Assembly (NCBI GenBank): GCA_018417955.1
Contig: JACTVC010000021.1
Span: 806,001-870,000, forward strand
DNA length: 64,000 nucleotides
Direction of reading: 5' to 3'
Source of the DNA: Laccaria trichodermophora
Taxonomy: Eukaryota; Basidiomycota; Agaricomycetes; Agaricales; Hydnangiaceae
In this document: in pieces, positions 25,192 to 36,339 of the stretch
Layout: the number at the start of each line of letters is the position of its first letter
Numbering within the stretch: the first letter of the stretch is position 1
Notes under the pieces: model-generated
What the model was told of the DNA's origin: nothing
The model's input: the letters and a program-made list of their open reading frames with translations, nothing else
Database searches by the model: none
Made by a program: the position numbers and the translations under genes

Positions 25192-26305
25192 TCATGAAGG
25201 AAGAAAAAGATGACGAACTGGCCATGTAGCGGCCCCGTAAAGCCCTACAAACGTATCCTGATCGCCGGAGAGGACCATTATGTCTATGATCAGTCGATCA
25301 ATCAGATTACAAAGGTATATGTGTTCACGGATATTTACTGTCAGCGGTGAGTCCAATATATGTTGTGGGAAGGGAGTAATCGGTGTTGACCCACTGCGCA
25401 TAAAGTGTTCCAGAGACAGCATCGTAAAGACCACTAGGATGCGATCTCAGCAGGCATAGACACTAGAGGAGGTCGAGGTGTTGCCTCACAATTGCGCTCT
25501 CGACTGCCTGTGACAGTCCCATTGCGTCATTGTAGCTACTGCCGAGGTGGGTGGCGGGTCTATTGGCTGGGCTTGCCTCGGATTGGCCCACGTACATGTG
25601 TGTCAGGTAAGATTGGTTTAGATTAGCATCAACTCACTTTGAATTTCCATGTTGAAGGTTTGGCGAGGATGAGTAAGGCGAAACAATGCCACCCAAGTAG
25701 GGATGCGATGAGGCGCCATTCTCGATGAAGAGGTAAGTGCATGTCACATTGCAGTCATACATGTGATGAACCTACGGTGAAGACAATATTGGAGTGACCT
25801 TTGGCAGCGTCAGCCAAGTCGATAGAGACAACGGCCTGTTGTTGTGAATTGGTTGTCGCCCCGGACAGTTCATAGCTGTTCAAAACCTTGCAAAGGAAAC
25901 CGTAGCCGGCCCCTGTTGCTGTCTCGGTCAGCTTGATGTACCCTTGAGTGCTACAAGAGGGAATGAATTGAACATAACGGTTCAAATATAATGAACGGCT
26001 TACAGAGTGGGGGAACCTGATGGTACTGATCGAGCAAAGGCTGTTCGAGAGTTGGGTTATGTTGGCAAGGAAAACAGGGGCGTTGAGAGCCAACCAGTGC
26101 GAGAACGTCGCGTTGGTGGGTTCAGATGGAGACGAGCGATGAGTCGCTCTGCATTCGTCTTGCGGACCAGAGAGGGAGCCCTCGAGACAGTAGTTCTGAA
26201 GGGAAGGTAGATTGGTTTGAATCCGTCCCCTTGTACCATGGCTAGAACCGCTGACGCGACAATAGTACAGACGGCACCAGCAATGACGATGAGCTTTGCG
26301 AGCAT
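25192..26305 (-). pseudogene. Decayed paralogue of the secreted family, copy B
   Basis: It matches copy A (9552-10945) exon by exon: MLAKLIVIAGAVCTIVAS signal peptide, TNAERLIARLHLNPPTRR, GYIKLTETATGAGYGFL, HPYLGGIVSPYSS, MYVGQSEASP, YDAVSGTLYAQWVN and VLSGDQDTFVGLYGAATW, then a stop at the family C-terminus. Two lesions are visible. Intron 4 has a donor (25632-25637) and a CTAAT branch site but no AG before the conserved HMYVGQ codons near 25600. At the next exon junction (about 25429-25434) there is one extra base compared with copy A, shifting the YDAVSG frame. Unless splicing is unusual, this gene cannot make the full protein. Its upstream exons look intact, so decay may be recent. Confidence 0.7.
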
Positions 26306-27343
26306 AATGAGAGGCGGGGACAAAGGAGTGGGAATAAGTTAGAACAATGGGGCGAGACATAAGATAGGATATAATCAATGGAATCCTACACTATTTGACA
26401 TCGGGAAAATAGTCAGAATACCGTCTTTGCACTGTCTGGTGAAATCCGATGTGGAAATTCATCGAGATTGTTAGACGGCCCGAAGTACAACTGCGTTGCG
26501 ACATGCTCGCTAGGTTCGTCAAGAGTGCTGATCGCACCATCGAGGTGGATAATTTGTAGGTAATGAAAAAAATTCAGGAGGGAGTTGGTCAGTGGCAGGT
26601 GGCTGTTTGTCTATATTTCTTCCGGCGTCCCCCGGAACAGTGCCGCTTCCAGACCCTCCTAAAATCGGCATTTCAGAATTTTCCTCCTCTGCACGTTATA
26701 GGTAAATTGCCTCTGGCATAGTATACATTTTGATCAATTTTGTTGGTTCTTCAGGCAAGGCTCAAATTTAAATGTAACACAGGAATATCTGATCTTCATC
26801 ATTTGAATGTCATTACTAGCCATTTTCTTCTTCCCCTGGTTTTCACATTGCTTGAAGCATTGAGGGGGCAGTTTAGTTTGGATCACACTGTTTTGAAAAG
26901 GACTTGTTCAAGATTATTTGCTCTAATCAGTTCATAACAAAGTAAAGGCTTGGGAAAACTCACCTTGGACCCCTGGTGGAGACTGCAAACATTGTGGAGA
27001 TGTCTAGGTTTCTGCATTTAGCTGTCATATAGTCCAACCAAAAATATTGTTGATGCCAATTTTGCCATGATTTTTGAAAAGTGCATAGCTGTGTTGAGGA
27101 TGACAAGAAAGTTGATAAAATACATCAGGAAACCTACACATGGCTGGATCGCCTGATTGATCTGAAATCAGTCTGGGTGCCTGGCAACGTCAGCTGCCAG
27201 ACTCTGCCAGAGCTGTTCCAGATTGACAACCAGAATCTCTTGCAATTCCAAGAGCCTACAGGCATTTCCAGACAACTTCGTCACCAGGTGAAACCCCAGA
27301 AGTTCCAGAGAAAACCTCAGATATAATTTAATACTCTTGTATG
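26306..27343. other. AT-rich flank of the transposon block
   Basis: CpG-poor, A/T-rich DNA with no supported gene. It probably contains the left end of the Plavaka element, but I could not find a convincing terminal inverted repeat. Confidence 0.4.
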
Positions 27344-30300
27344 TCAAAAAGCAATTTCATGAGCATGGTGGTCTATATACTTATTTACAAAAAAGGCATC
27401 AAACACATCAAGGGAATAAGAAAAGTGGAAGTCAGGAGGTATAGTTGAGTCACTGTAAACAGGTATCAAATGTGCGAGACGAAATATAGTGTCAATGTGA
27501 ATAATGGTGGTATCACACAGTCTGTCCTTGTTGGCATCAGGACGGACGACCCACATGCCTGTATCAGGATCTGGGCCATCAAACACAGGAGAAAACCACT
27601 CAACAAGTGCACAGGGGAAGTCTGTGCCTTTGTAATGAAAGGAAAAGAATAGTTTGACTTGGAGGGCAGCCAAAGCTCAGAAGCCTTCTGCACCCTCATC
27701 AATGGTAGCAAAGACACAGTCACGGCGCTGCCCTAACCCATGCCATGAAGGTGTTGACCGTATGGTCTCACATCGCATACCACCAATTCCTGATGGGTTA
27801 CTAGGTGCGTGAAACGTGGCAATGGCTGAGTGGAAAACCTGAACTCTTTCACGGCCCGTGACATGAGGACAGTCACTGAGCAGAATGTCTTTGAGGTTGT
27901 TCTCATGTGTAGGATGGAGTTGGTCATGGAGAAACTGACGAACGAGGTTGCAGAAATCAAAGTGTGGGCAACTGATGAACTCGGAGAGGGTAGCAAGGTC
28001 CCTGGGATACTGGTGTTCTACAAAAAGAATTCAGTGGAAGATGACAGGTGAAAGATTGAGCTTACAAGGAGTTCTTGCAAGCTTGACCTCCCCCAGAACC
28101 CTTGGGCCATGCACTGGTCCACCCTCATATTGTTCCTTGTTGTCCTCATCCTCTGATTCGTCAGAGTTGGAGTCATCATCTGAGGAAATGTCAAGTGAAG
28201 CATATGCGGCATCAAGGACAGAACCCTCCAGCATTCCGCGAGCTTTGAATGTAACGCAAGCTGCTCCAAGTTTGTCCAAGTGTTGGTTTGTGAGTAACAT
28301 CTGGCCCAAAGCATTGAATTTGCTTGATCAGCGCCAGGGTTGCTTCACAGCTTTGATATGTTTGGCTTCGGTGATGGATGAGCAAAGCCCATTGGGAGTG
28401 CCAAAATCCTCAATGAGTTTTTGGTAATGGACGAGGGAGTGTTGTCAGGGTAGTGAGAAGCCCTCAGGCCATGCACTGCTTGTTTGAAAGATAGTTCGTG
28501 ATTGATGAAATCAAAGGAGGGCATTGTCAATCTCAGTGAGAGTTGAGTCATTGATGATTGAGCATCGGACAAGGTAGCAGAAGTCCAGGAATGCTGAGAA
28601 ACACCTGAGCATCTCAGAGGGAACATAGCCTGAGAGTGCAGGAAGATAAACCTGACTATCAGTTAGCTTTGTATCCAAAGGAGAAAAGGCAACAGACAGA
28701 CCTTCATGAGTGCTTTAGAGTCATCCCCTGTCCATTGCTTGAATTGTCGGCCATCTGGAAAATGTTGCAGTCCAGGAAAGGAAGGGACTGCGGAAATGCT
28801 TGAGTTTCATATCAGTTCAATCATGCCATTGATCCAGGAAGGGAGACTCACCGACGATCGATGTCATCCATGATAGCTTTTGCACGGGCTTCACCATGGA
28901 CTGCAACAAGGTATCCACCAACCCACGTCACTAGGTGATCCTTGAATGTGCCTTTAATGACTTGATGTAGAAGATTGGGGGCGAGTAACTCATGAATGTC
29001 AGCTCGAGGAAAATCATTTGTAAATGGCTGATAATGATAGTAAGCGGACACTCTCACGGTAAGTACATTGAGTGTAGAAAACCTACCACCACATCAGCAA
29101 CGATGCCATATGCATCCCACAGAATTTCAGCATCAAACGCTTCAATCATCGCATCTGTCCAGGCTTGGGAGCGAAGATCACTTGGGGAATCCAGATCATC
29201 AGGTAATGACGTGCATCTGATATTAAACCAATTGTGTTGGTTAGGTGAGGTCGATAACTTGAAAAGATACATACTTTGTACACCAGCCTTGAACTACGCA
29301 AGACAAAAGGGCTTGCTCAGGATAGTCTGCAATGTAGGGACCAAGGCCATACAGTGACTAGGCAAAAGTCTTGCACCACACAAATAATTCTATATCCTCT
29401 CCAAGTTCAAAGAAATGGTTACCATATATATATGGTAATATACATATAATCTATATATATCTTTGACATAAATATGAGATCTGGATCTCATGCTCTGCTC
29501 CATGTAGGAAAAAATGAAAAAATGGGGTTTTGAGAGTTTTACAGATACTTCATGTGAGGGTCTAAAAAAATGTGAAGAATTAAGTACTTGCTAACTCAAG
29601 TATACAGCACTTTGAATCATATCAATTGGATTGGCGGTTTTTGAGATATAGGTGTAAGAAAAGGGCTTATTTTGGTCAAATGTGGTGAAATATGGACTAT
29701 TTGACCAAAACAAGCTCTTTTCTTACACCTATATCTCAACAACCGCTAATCAAATTGATATGATTCAAAGTGCTGTATACTTGAGTTAGCAAGTACTTAA
29801 TTCTTCACATTTTTCTAGACCCTTACATGAAGTATCTGTAAAACTCTCAAAACCCCATTTTTTCATTTTTTCCTACATGGAGCAGAGCATGAGATCCAGA
29901 TCTCATATTTATGTCAAAGATATATATAGATTATATGTATATTACCATATATATATGGTAACCATTTCTTTGAACTTGGAGAGGATATAGAATTATTTGT
30001 GTGGTGCAAGACTTTTGCCTAGTCACTGTATATAACATGTCGAAAATGGCCATCAGGGCAATGCATGACCTGTGGGGTGGTCATTTGAGGCTTAAGGCTT
30101 TGGAAAATCGCACTGAGGGATGAGTGGAAAAGGCGTTGCTGAAAACGGAGAAATGCAGGGTTGTTATCATGCTACCTTTCACCTGTTGAACTTGAGCATG
30201 AGCACGCACCGGACAGTATTAAAAAATTGGCTTACCTTTTGGGATAGAGAGGAACCCGATAGGAACTACAGATTCATGGTGCGCATGCCGAACATTGTTG

Positions 30301-31304
30301 TGGATGTTTCCGATTGATATGTACAATGGATAGTACTCATTTTGACCGGTTGCGACCAAGACGGTCGTCTTGTCACTACCAGAAATGACTGGGACAAAAA
30401 GAGCTCCTGCATTCCTGGGATCCTCTTTCATGGTTTTGTCCTAGTCAAAGATTGTATCAATAGAAATAATGAGGTATCCCAATAAAAACTTACTGATTGC
30501 TGCCAACTCCAATTCCCTGACATGAAGTTCTGCCATTTTCGCTTGCCTTCTTTGTCATATTCAAGAAAAGCACCATAATCAAACTCGCTGTTGAAATCCG
30601 AGTTTTCAAGCATGTTCTTGATGACCACAGCAGGATCACGAAACCAGACTTCATACTTGGCAAGCATCCAGCTCGGGGGAGTACCCTCAGGGAGTTCACC
30701 AGTGTATTTGATAGAGAAGGACTGCCATGGAGTGTCACCAAATGGGATGGCATCGATCAAGGCATACGGTTCCTTGTGCAACGTGAAGGGGGCCATTCCA
30801 CGAGTCTTCAGAGTTTGAGCTGCCCACAGGTGCATCAACTCATCAATGTTGTTGCCAGACATCTGAACCTTTTTGAATAGAAACTGGGCAATTTGGAAGT
30901 CGAAATGATCCTGGAAAGGCAAGTAATCCCCTGGATTGACAGTAGGAGGTGATGGGGGTGTACCAGGTGGCAATGGATCACCATCTGGCGTGCATGGAAT
31001 ACCTTAAAACACACTGAGTAAATGTGATCTTCGACGATAGATGTAACATACCATTGAGATCCGGATGAAAGACTTTGCCTGTTTTTACACCAGAGTCTGC
31101 CGCATCACCTCCGCCATGGCCTTCATAAGGAATATCATCCATCAGAACATCTTGCTCACTGTGGGATGGTGCAGACTGAGGCTTGAGGCGGTGATCTCGA
31201 TTATAGTGTTGTGTGCAAGCACCGATATTTGCAAAGGTTCTGGTGCAAGTTGCTACAGTGCAGCAGATGCGAGAGTGAATAGATAATTTGTTATGGGGAA
31301 GCAT
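27344..31304 (-). pseudogene. Plavaka transposase, inactivated
   Basis: A C2H2-like finger opens the protein (CCTVATCTRTFANIGACTQHY, read in two parts), followed after an intron by the family blocks YEVWFRDP, NEYYPLYISIGNIHNNVRHAH and VVPIGFLSIPKG. Then come HCPDGHFRHVIY, the YGIVADVV..FPRADIHELL region, LLHQVIKGTFKDHLVTWV, PNGLCSSITEAKHIKAV, QMLLTNQHLDKL and the C-terminal NKYIDHHAHEIAF. These match Plavaka transposases. In-frame TGA codons stand where arginine is expected at 28511-28513, 28445-28447 and 28328-28330. A MITE splits the HVIY/GLGPY region. The gene is dead but retains almost full length. Confidence 0.85.
29352..30028. mobile_element. 677-bp palindromic MITE, Tc1/mariner-like
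   Basis: The two halves are near-perfect reverse complements (arms of about 330 bp). The ends read CAGTGACTAGGCAAAAG and its complement, with TA on each side (29350-29351 and 30029-30030). TA target duplication and CAGTG-type termini are hallmarks of the Tc1/mariner superfamily. There is no coding capacity. It is inserted in the Plavaka transposase; joining the flanks at one TA restores the frame IYGLGPYIADYPEQ. Confidence 0.9.
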
Positions 31305-31478
31305 TGCAGAAGTGCATAGACAGGGGGAAGGAAAAGCAGTAGAAAAGGGACAAGGATTGGTCAATCGATAACCATGTGTTTTGTCCGATAGTCAGCAACG
31401 TGAATTTCCAACACTGGCTGAAGCCCCTCTTCCTCACATCACACCCATTCTCTCCTTCATCAAGCTAAAATCTCCCCA

Positions 31479-33721
31479 ATGCCTGCCAAACAAGCAGTAA
31501 AATCCAAAAAAGAGCCCCCTGTCAGCAGTGCCCCCCCGACTGCAGTCTCCATTCCCAGCTCCCAGCCCACTATCTCTGCCACATCAGCAGACCAAGAAAG
31601 GTTCATCAAAACATGGAAATCCAACTCTGCCGCACATCCTGGACAAGTTCAGATCGAAGCAGATGCTGCAGTAGCCGCTGATAAGGGTCGTAAGTTCAAA
31701 CTCAAGCTTACACCCAAGGAAGCTCAAGCTGCAAAAGTTCGTGCTGCTGAGGAGATAGCCCTGGCTAAAGCAAAACGAAAGGAGACCATTGCAAAAATTG
31801 CAGCCCTTCAGCAGTTGCTCGAAGAGCAAGAAGCGTCTGACGCTGAAGCTGCCAAAATGTGTGAGCAATTAGGTTACACGGATCCAAATAACCTTCTGCT
31901 AACCAAAGGTGATTCGTCAGACATCACCATGCACTCAAATGCAGCCTCCCCATCAGCTAGCAATGCCGAAGGGGATTCCATGGTCATTGACGGGCCTGTA
32001 AAGAAGTATTGCTATTTTGGTTTAGCTTCAGAGTCAGACGAAGAAGATTCTGAGTACAAACCTGATGTGGTCCATGACATTGAAGTAGAGGGCAATGCAC
32101 CAGACACCGAAGGTAGTGCAGCCCATGTCAAACCTGCCTCTACTCCTCAAACTAGCAGCAAGAAGCCTGTTGATAAGGTGATTAATGTTTCATTTGGATA
32201 TCAAAAAACAATCTCACATGGCTATAGAAATTGAGTGCACAGAAGGAGCGAGCCCTCACTTTCCAACAAGAGATGGAAGCTGCCAAAGCCATGGAGAAGT
32301 CAAAAGAGCCATCTGCAGAGGCCTGAAAGCGCAAGACCTCAATTAACGATAACGCTGAGTAAGTTCAAAAGCTCTGCTTCGAGTTCAACAGATAGTCAGT
32401 TTGTACTAGAAGCAACAAGAAGAAAAAGAAGAATACTGGCCAAGATATTATTCCAATTCTGGGCACTGGCCTGCAAAGCGATTGGAGGGAAATAGCAGCT
32501 CGAGATGCAAAAGCTAAAGTGCCAATGAATACCCCAGATAGATGCTTGACTGGAAAATTTACCACTACTGCCAGCATTGTTGAAGGGCGCGGCTTGGCTG
32601 ACAATGCCTTTGAAAGGGCTACTGGTGCTTCCTCCTTGAAGGCCCCTCGTGAAACAAAATTGGTGAGCGATATAGATCCACAAGAGTGTCTGCTGATGGT
32701 GATGGATAGGTTGGTATAAAGATTGAGTTCAACAAGCCAAAAGAGGACATTGATGATGAAGCAAACAAGACCAAAACGAAGTCATGCAGCGTGGTCAATG
32801 CTACCTTGGAGCTTTCACCCAACGACCTTCAGAAATGGCAGAAGACGTTTCTACCGACTCTTTACGCTTACATTGGCAACACAGAGAGCCCTTGGGAGAT
32901 GGGCACAAACGAGCAGTTTCTGATGGACCTTCGTTTCATCTATAGTGCCATTTTCCTGCACCTCACTAGTATTGAAATTTCCACTACAAGCGTTCAGTAT
33001 TGCGTAGTACGTCTTTCACATATGTTTGAATCTTGACTGATCATTCTGTGATATAGGCTGCCCAATGAGCTTACAAGTGGTGCAACGCAATTGGTGATGC
33101 CACTGAGAAGGCTGTCAAGCAATTCTGGACATACGGCAATAATGACGGTCTCTACGAAACTCCTGAGGAGCATGCCACTTATGCAAGAGACACTGTCAGA
33201 CCTGGTTTACGCTTCTTGTATGGCAAACCGAATGTAAGTGATCATTCTACACATCCAATGCCTGTGCTTATGCCTTTCTATAGAAGAAACAGAAGATTTT
33301 TCGAACTCATCCCATTCTCTTTACCTTTGGACATTACCTCCACGTCACCGCAAAAAGCAAATATGAATATGGGAATCATGAGGGTGGTTTAGCACTCTCC
33401 ACAGCCACAGTGAGCATCATTTACCACTCAGGACAAGTTTCCAACTTACACACAATCCTATAGGTTCACCGCATGTTCAAAATTACTGCAGGGTTACACA
33501 AACATGGCTTCACCTTTGGCCATTACGGCATTTCAACAAAGCAATGCCTTGAGAAAGCAAAGCAACTCACCGAGTCCCAGTGGAACGATATCTTTACCCA
33601 AACACAGTTGGTCTACAAGGAGAATGCCAAGGTTGTGATCGATGTTGATGAGGGGACGGATGAGGACAACAAATGGGATGAGGTTCTTGTTCAGGCCTCC
33701 TTGGATGGGCCAGATGATTAG
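31479..33721 (+). pseudogene. Transposon-associated second ORF, function unknown
   Basis: The first exon (from 31479, MPAKQAVKSKKEPP) is Ala/Lys/Glu-rich with a coiled-coil-like stretch (KAKRKETIAKIAALQQLLEEQEAS) whose longest part I give only by its ends. After introns come blocks seen in many mushroom hypothetical proteins: LQKWQKTFLPTLYAYIG, SPWEMGTNEQFLMDLRFIY, KWCNAIGDATEKAVKQFW, RPGLRFLYGKPN, GGLALSTATVHRMF and a C-terminal acidic tail. In-frame TGA codons at 32324-32326 and 33066-33068 again fall where arginine fits. Position and orientation suggest it is the partner gene of the Plavaka-like element, but I know no biochemical role. Confidence 0.6.
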
Positions 33722-34158
33722 ATGTGAGTATGTGTTTGGCCAAATAGGGTTTCTATCTGACAGAATTTACAGGTACTCAAGTTTTTATTCAGTCAGGTAG
33801 TTGGTTTGGTATGTCGGCTGGGCCAATCCACCATGGTTAGGGCTCGATATTCAGCTGGCCTGATCTTTGTACATGCATGCTAGGTTCTATTAGGAGTTAC
33901 ATGTGGTATAGTACATTCCGAAGAGCAGAAACGCGATTGCATCGAATTACTTTTCTATCTGACATGTGTCTGGTGTGACATCTGGAAGTCATCTGGCGGG
34001 GTCCTGGATAGGCCTGGATTTGCCTGGGAACAGAGAGAAGCATCTGAATTCAGAAGTGACACCTCATGTAGCCAGGTACGAAAACTTGGTGTCTGTCATA
34101 CCTGATTGGTCTTATACCAGGTAACCCAGACACGTGCAGGTTTCCTGATGTAGTGAAG
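33722..34158. other. Transposon 3' flank, non-coding
   Basis: Low-CpG sequence between the second transposon ORF and the next MITE. Probably the right end of the Plavaka-like element; no clear terminal repeat found. Confidence 0.4.
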
Positions 34159-34160
34159 TA

Positions 34161-34739
34161 CAGAGGAGTGCAAAAAGAATGAAGGTTGGGTCATTTCCAG
34201 GTTCTTTCTAAGAATCTACTGTACCTCAAATGTATTTGTATATTCCTTTACATTGTGTAGTTGTGTCACACTTCCCTTGGTATGGACTAATTTCAGTGAA
34301 CACTAGAGCCTTGTGAAGGTTTTCATTCTGGAGGCCATTTTTGGCATCTGAAGAAAAAAATGTGCTAACTGGGGAGGTAGCCAGAACATACCTCTGGTCA
34401 ACCTGAAAGAGCCTATCAAAGAATCAGTCAAAAATACTGAGCAGTTAGGTCTGTAGAGGCTTTGGAAAATGGCTTGTATTGTCTAAAACAGGCCAAAAAT
34501 AACCATTTTCTAGAGGCTCTACAAGCATAACTGCTCAGTATTTTTAACTAATTCTTTGATAGGCTCATTCAGGTTGACCAGAGGTATGTTCTGGCTACCT
34601 CCCCAGTTAATGCATATTCTTTTTTTCAGATGCCGAAAATGGCATAATGTAAAAGAATACACAAATGCATTTGAGGTACAATAGATTCTTAGAAAGAACC
34701 AGAAAATGACCCAACCTTCATTCTTTTTGCACTCATCTG
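34161..34739. mobile_element. 579-bp palindromic MITE with TA target duplication
   Basis: Ends read CAGAGGAGTGCAAAAAGAAT on the left and the complement of CAGATGAGTGCAAAAAGAAT on the right, flanked by TA (34159-34160 and 34740-34741). The inverted arms continue inward almost to the centre, with more mismatches than the MITE at 29352. No coding capacity. The terminus plan (CAG, then GCAAAA) resembles the other MITE, so both may depend on Tc1/mariner-type transposases. Confidence 0.87.
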
Positions 34740-34984
34740 TATTTTTGAAGGTTGTAATAAAATCATTGTTCTCACAATTCTACACTACAATAAGAGTTTT
34801 AAATACATATGAAAATAGACCTTTCACCTAGAGAATATGGGTCAATAGTGGTCCAAAAAGAGTGAGAAATGTGGTGACATTTATATCTTTTACCTTCAAG
34901 GTGATCATGATAGTATTCCTGATATTTTGGGAAGTTTCTCAAGTTCTGAAGTAGAAGTCATAGTACTACATGGTCCATCAAGTT

Positions 34985-35562
34985 TAGTGTTTGAAAGTCC
35001 GGTTCGGTCCGGTTTTTTGATGCCCAGGGGCGTTAACCGTAACCGGTCTGCATTTTCCCCAGAAGTCAAAAGACCAGACCGGACCGCAAAAAGACCGCAG
35101 ACCGCGGTTTTTTGCGGTCTATAGACCGGTTTCGGTCTGCATCGGTTTTAACTGGTTTATGACCGGTCTTTAGGCCAATATTTTAAAATTATTAATCGGT
35201 AAATTTATTAACATTTTTAATAGCTTCAAAACGAGCCCAAGAACGTTAAATTCCGATAGGAATTGGTGCTTCTATAAAATAAGTCTGGTACATCTATTAT
35301 TCCCCAAAGTAATTTACATGTTAATTCATATCTCTCTCGTTTTTTTACCAAATCGTACGTTCTTGGGTGCGTTTTAAAGGGTATTTAAGGGGCTACAAAA
35401 GACCGGTCCAAACCGGTCAAAACCGGTTCACGTTAACCGGTTTTTTTGCGGTCTTTACATTTCAAAAATAAAAGACCATAACCGCAGGTCCGGTCTTTTG
35501 CGGTCTTGGTCCAGTCTGGTTACGGTCTTTTTCCAGTCACGAGACCGGACTTCCAAACACTA
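34985..35562. mobile_element. 578-bp non-autonomous hAT-type element
   Basis: Terminal inverted repeats TAGTGTTTG(A/G)AAGTCCGGT are flanked by an exact 8-bp duplication ATCAAGTT (34977-34984 and 35563-35570). An 8-bp duplication with TAG-type ends is the hAT pattern. The outer 200 bp on each side is packed with GACCGGT/AACCGGT motifs, which look like subterminal transposase-binding repeats. The core is A/T-rich and contains a smaller inverted repeat around CCCAAGAACG. No ORF of note. Confidence 0.88.
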
Positions 35563-35685
35563 ATCAAGTTCCTATCACTGCTGCAACAAAAATCCAGGTC
35601 TGTAAGGAAAAGCTCCAGAAGCATACTACTTTGATCCATCAATTATTTCTACTCAATCCATATTCTTGATGTACTCAGGTAACCT

Positions 35686-36339
35686 TCATGCAAGAGGGTT
35701 GTTTTGACCAGCTGCATCACATCTCCGAGCAGCAAGTTGTGCATCATTCAATGTGTTGATTTCCCAGCTCACTCTTTTCCTGATTTTCTGACACAAGCTG
35801 ACATCCATTCCAGCAAAAAAAATCCCAAGCAGTTTTCTGGTTGCCAATTCCTCTTCTCCCTCAAGTTTAAATCCAGCTCGGGTGGCAAGCATGTTGAATT
35901 TCAGGATATATGCTTCCAGCTGTCCCTTTTCATGTGTAACACAGGCCAGAGCTTTCTCTCTCCCTTTTTCTGTGTCAAAGAATTTTTTAAGCTCTTCAAC
36001 AAAATCATCCCAGGTGCCAAATTCAATTTCATCATCGGTGGTTGTATGAGTGATTGTGTATAGCTCTGCCCAAACGTCGGCAAGCCCCTCAGTCATGTAA
36101 CTCAGGGTCAAATTGATTTTGGCCTTGTCTTCTTTGAAGATGTCAGGATGGGCATTGATGTACAAGTTGAGGGTTCTGAACCATGTTATGAATTTTTCCT
36201 GAGTCCCATCAAAATCCATGGGAAGTCTGGCTTTTTGGACTTCTACATTGGTGGTGAAGTTGGACATAATGAGAGTGTGAATGGGGATTATTTTGGTGAT
36301 TTGGGAGGGTGGGGTCTTTGGTGGATCCTTTTGGCTCAA
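35686..36339 (-). pseudogene. Truncated Gypsy-like retrotransposon gag
   Basis: A 217-codon frame contains MDFDGTQEKFITWFRTLNLYI, given here in its conserved core (DGTQEKFITWFR), then LSYMTEGLADVWAEL, FEELKKFF-like VEELKKFFDT and AYILKFNMLATRAGF. These are the capsid-type features of Ty3/Gypsy gag proteins in basidiomycetes. It ends at a stop soon after the gag core. No zinc knuckle, protease, reverse transcriptase or integrase follows, because the hAT element and unrelated sequence lie there. It is therefore a fragment. A more natural start is the internal MSNFTTNVEV. Confidence 0.8.

Larger units (their letters stand above)
27344..33721. mobile_element. Degenerate Plavaka-type (CACTA-like) DNA transposon with two divergent ORFs
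   Basis: The transposase reads on the minus strand from 31304 to 27344. A second ORF reads on the plus strand from 31479 to 33721, leaving a shared promoter space of about 170 nt. Plavaka elements are widespread in Agaricomycetes. I did not find terminal inverted repeats, so the true ends lie outside these limits. The element is interrupted by a MITE at 29352-30028 and carries several nonsense codons. Confidence 0.6.

Noticed and set aside
29352..30028. MicroRNA-type or terminator hairpin
   Set aside because: Size, TA duplication and terminal motif identify it as a MITE.
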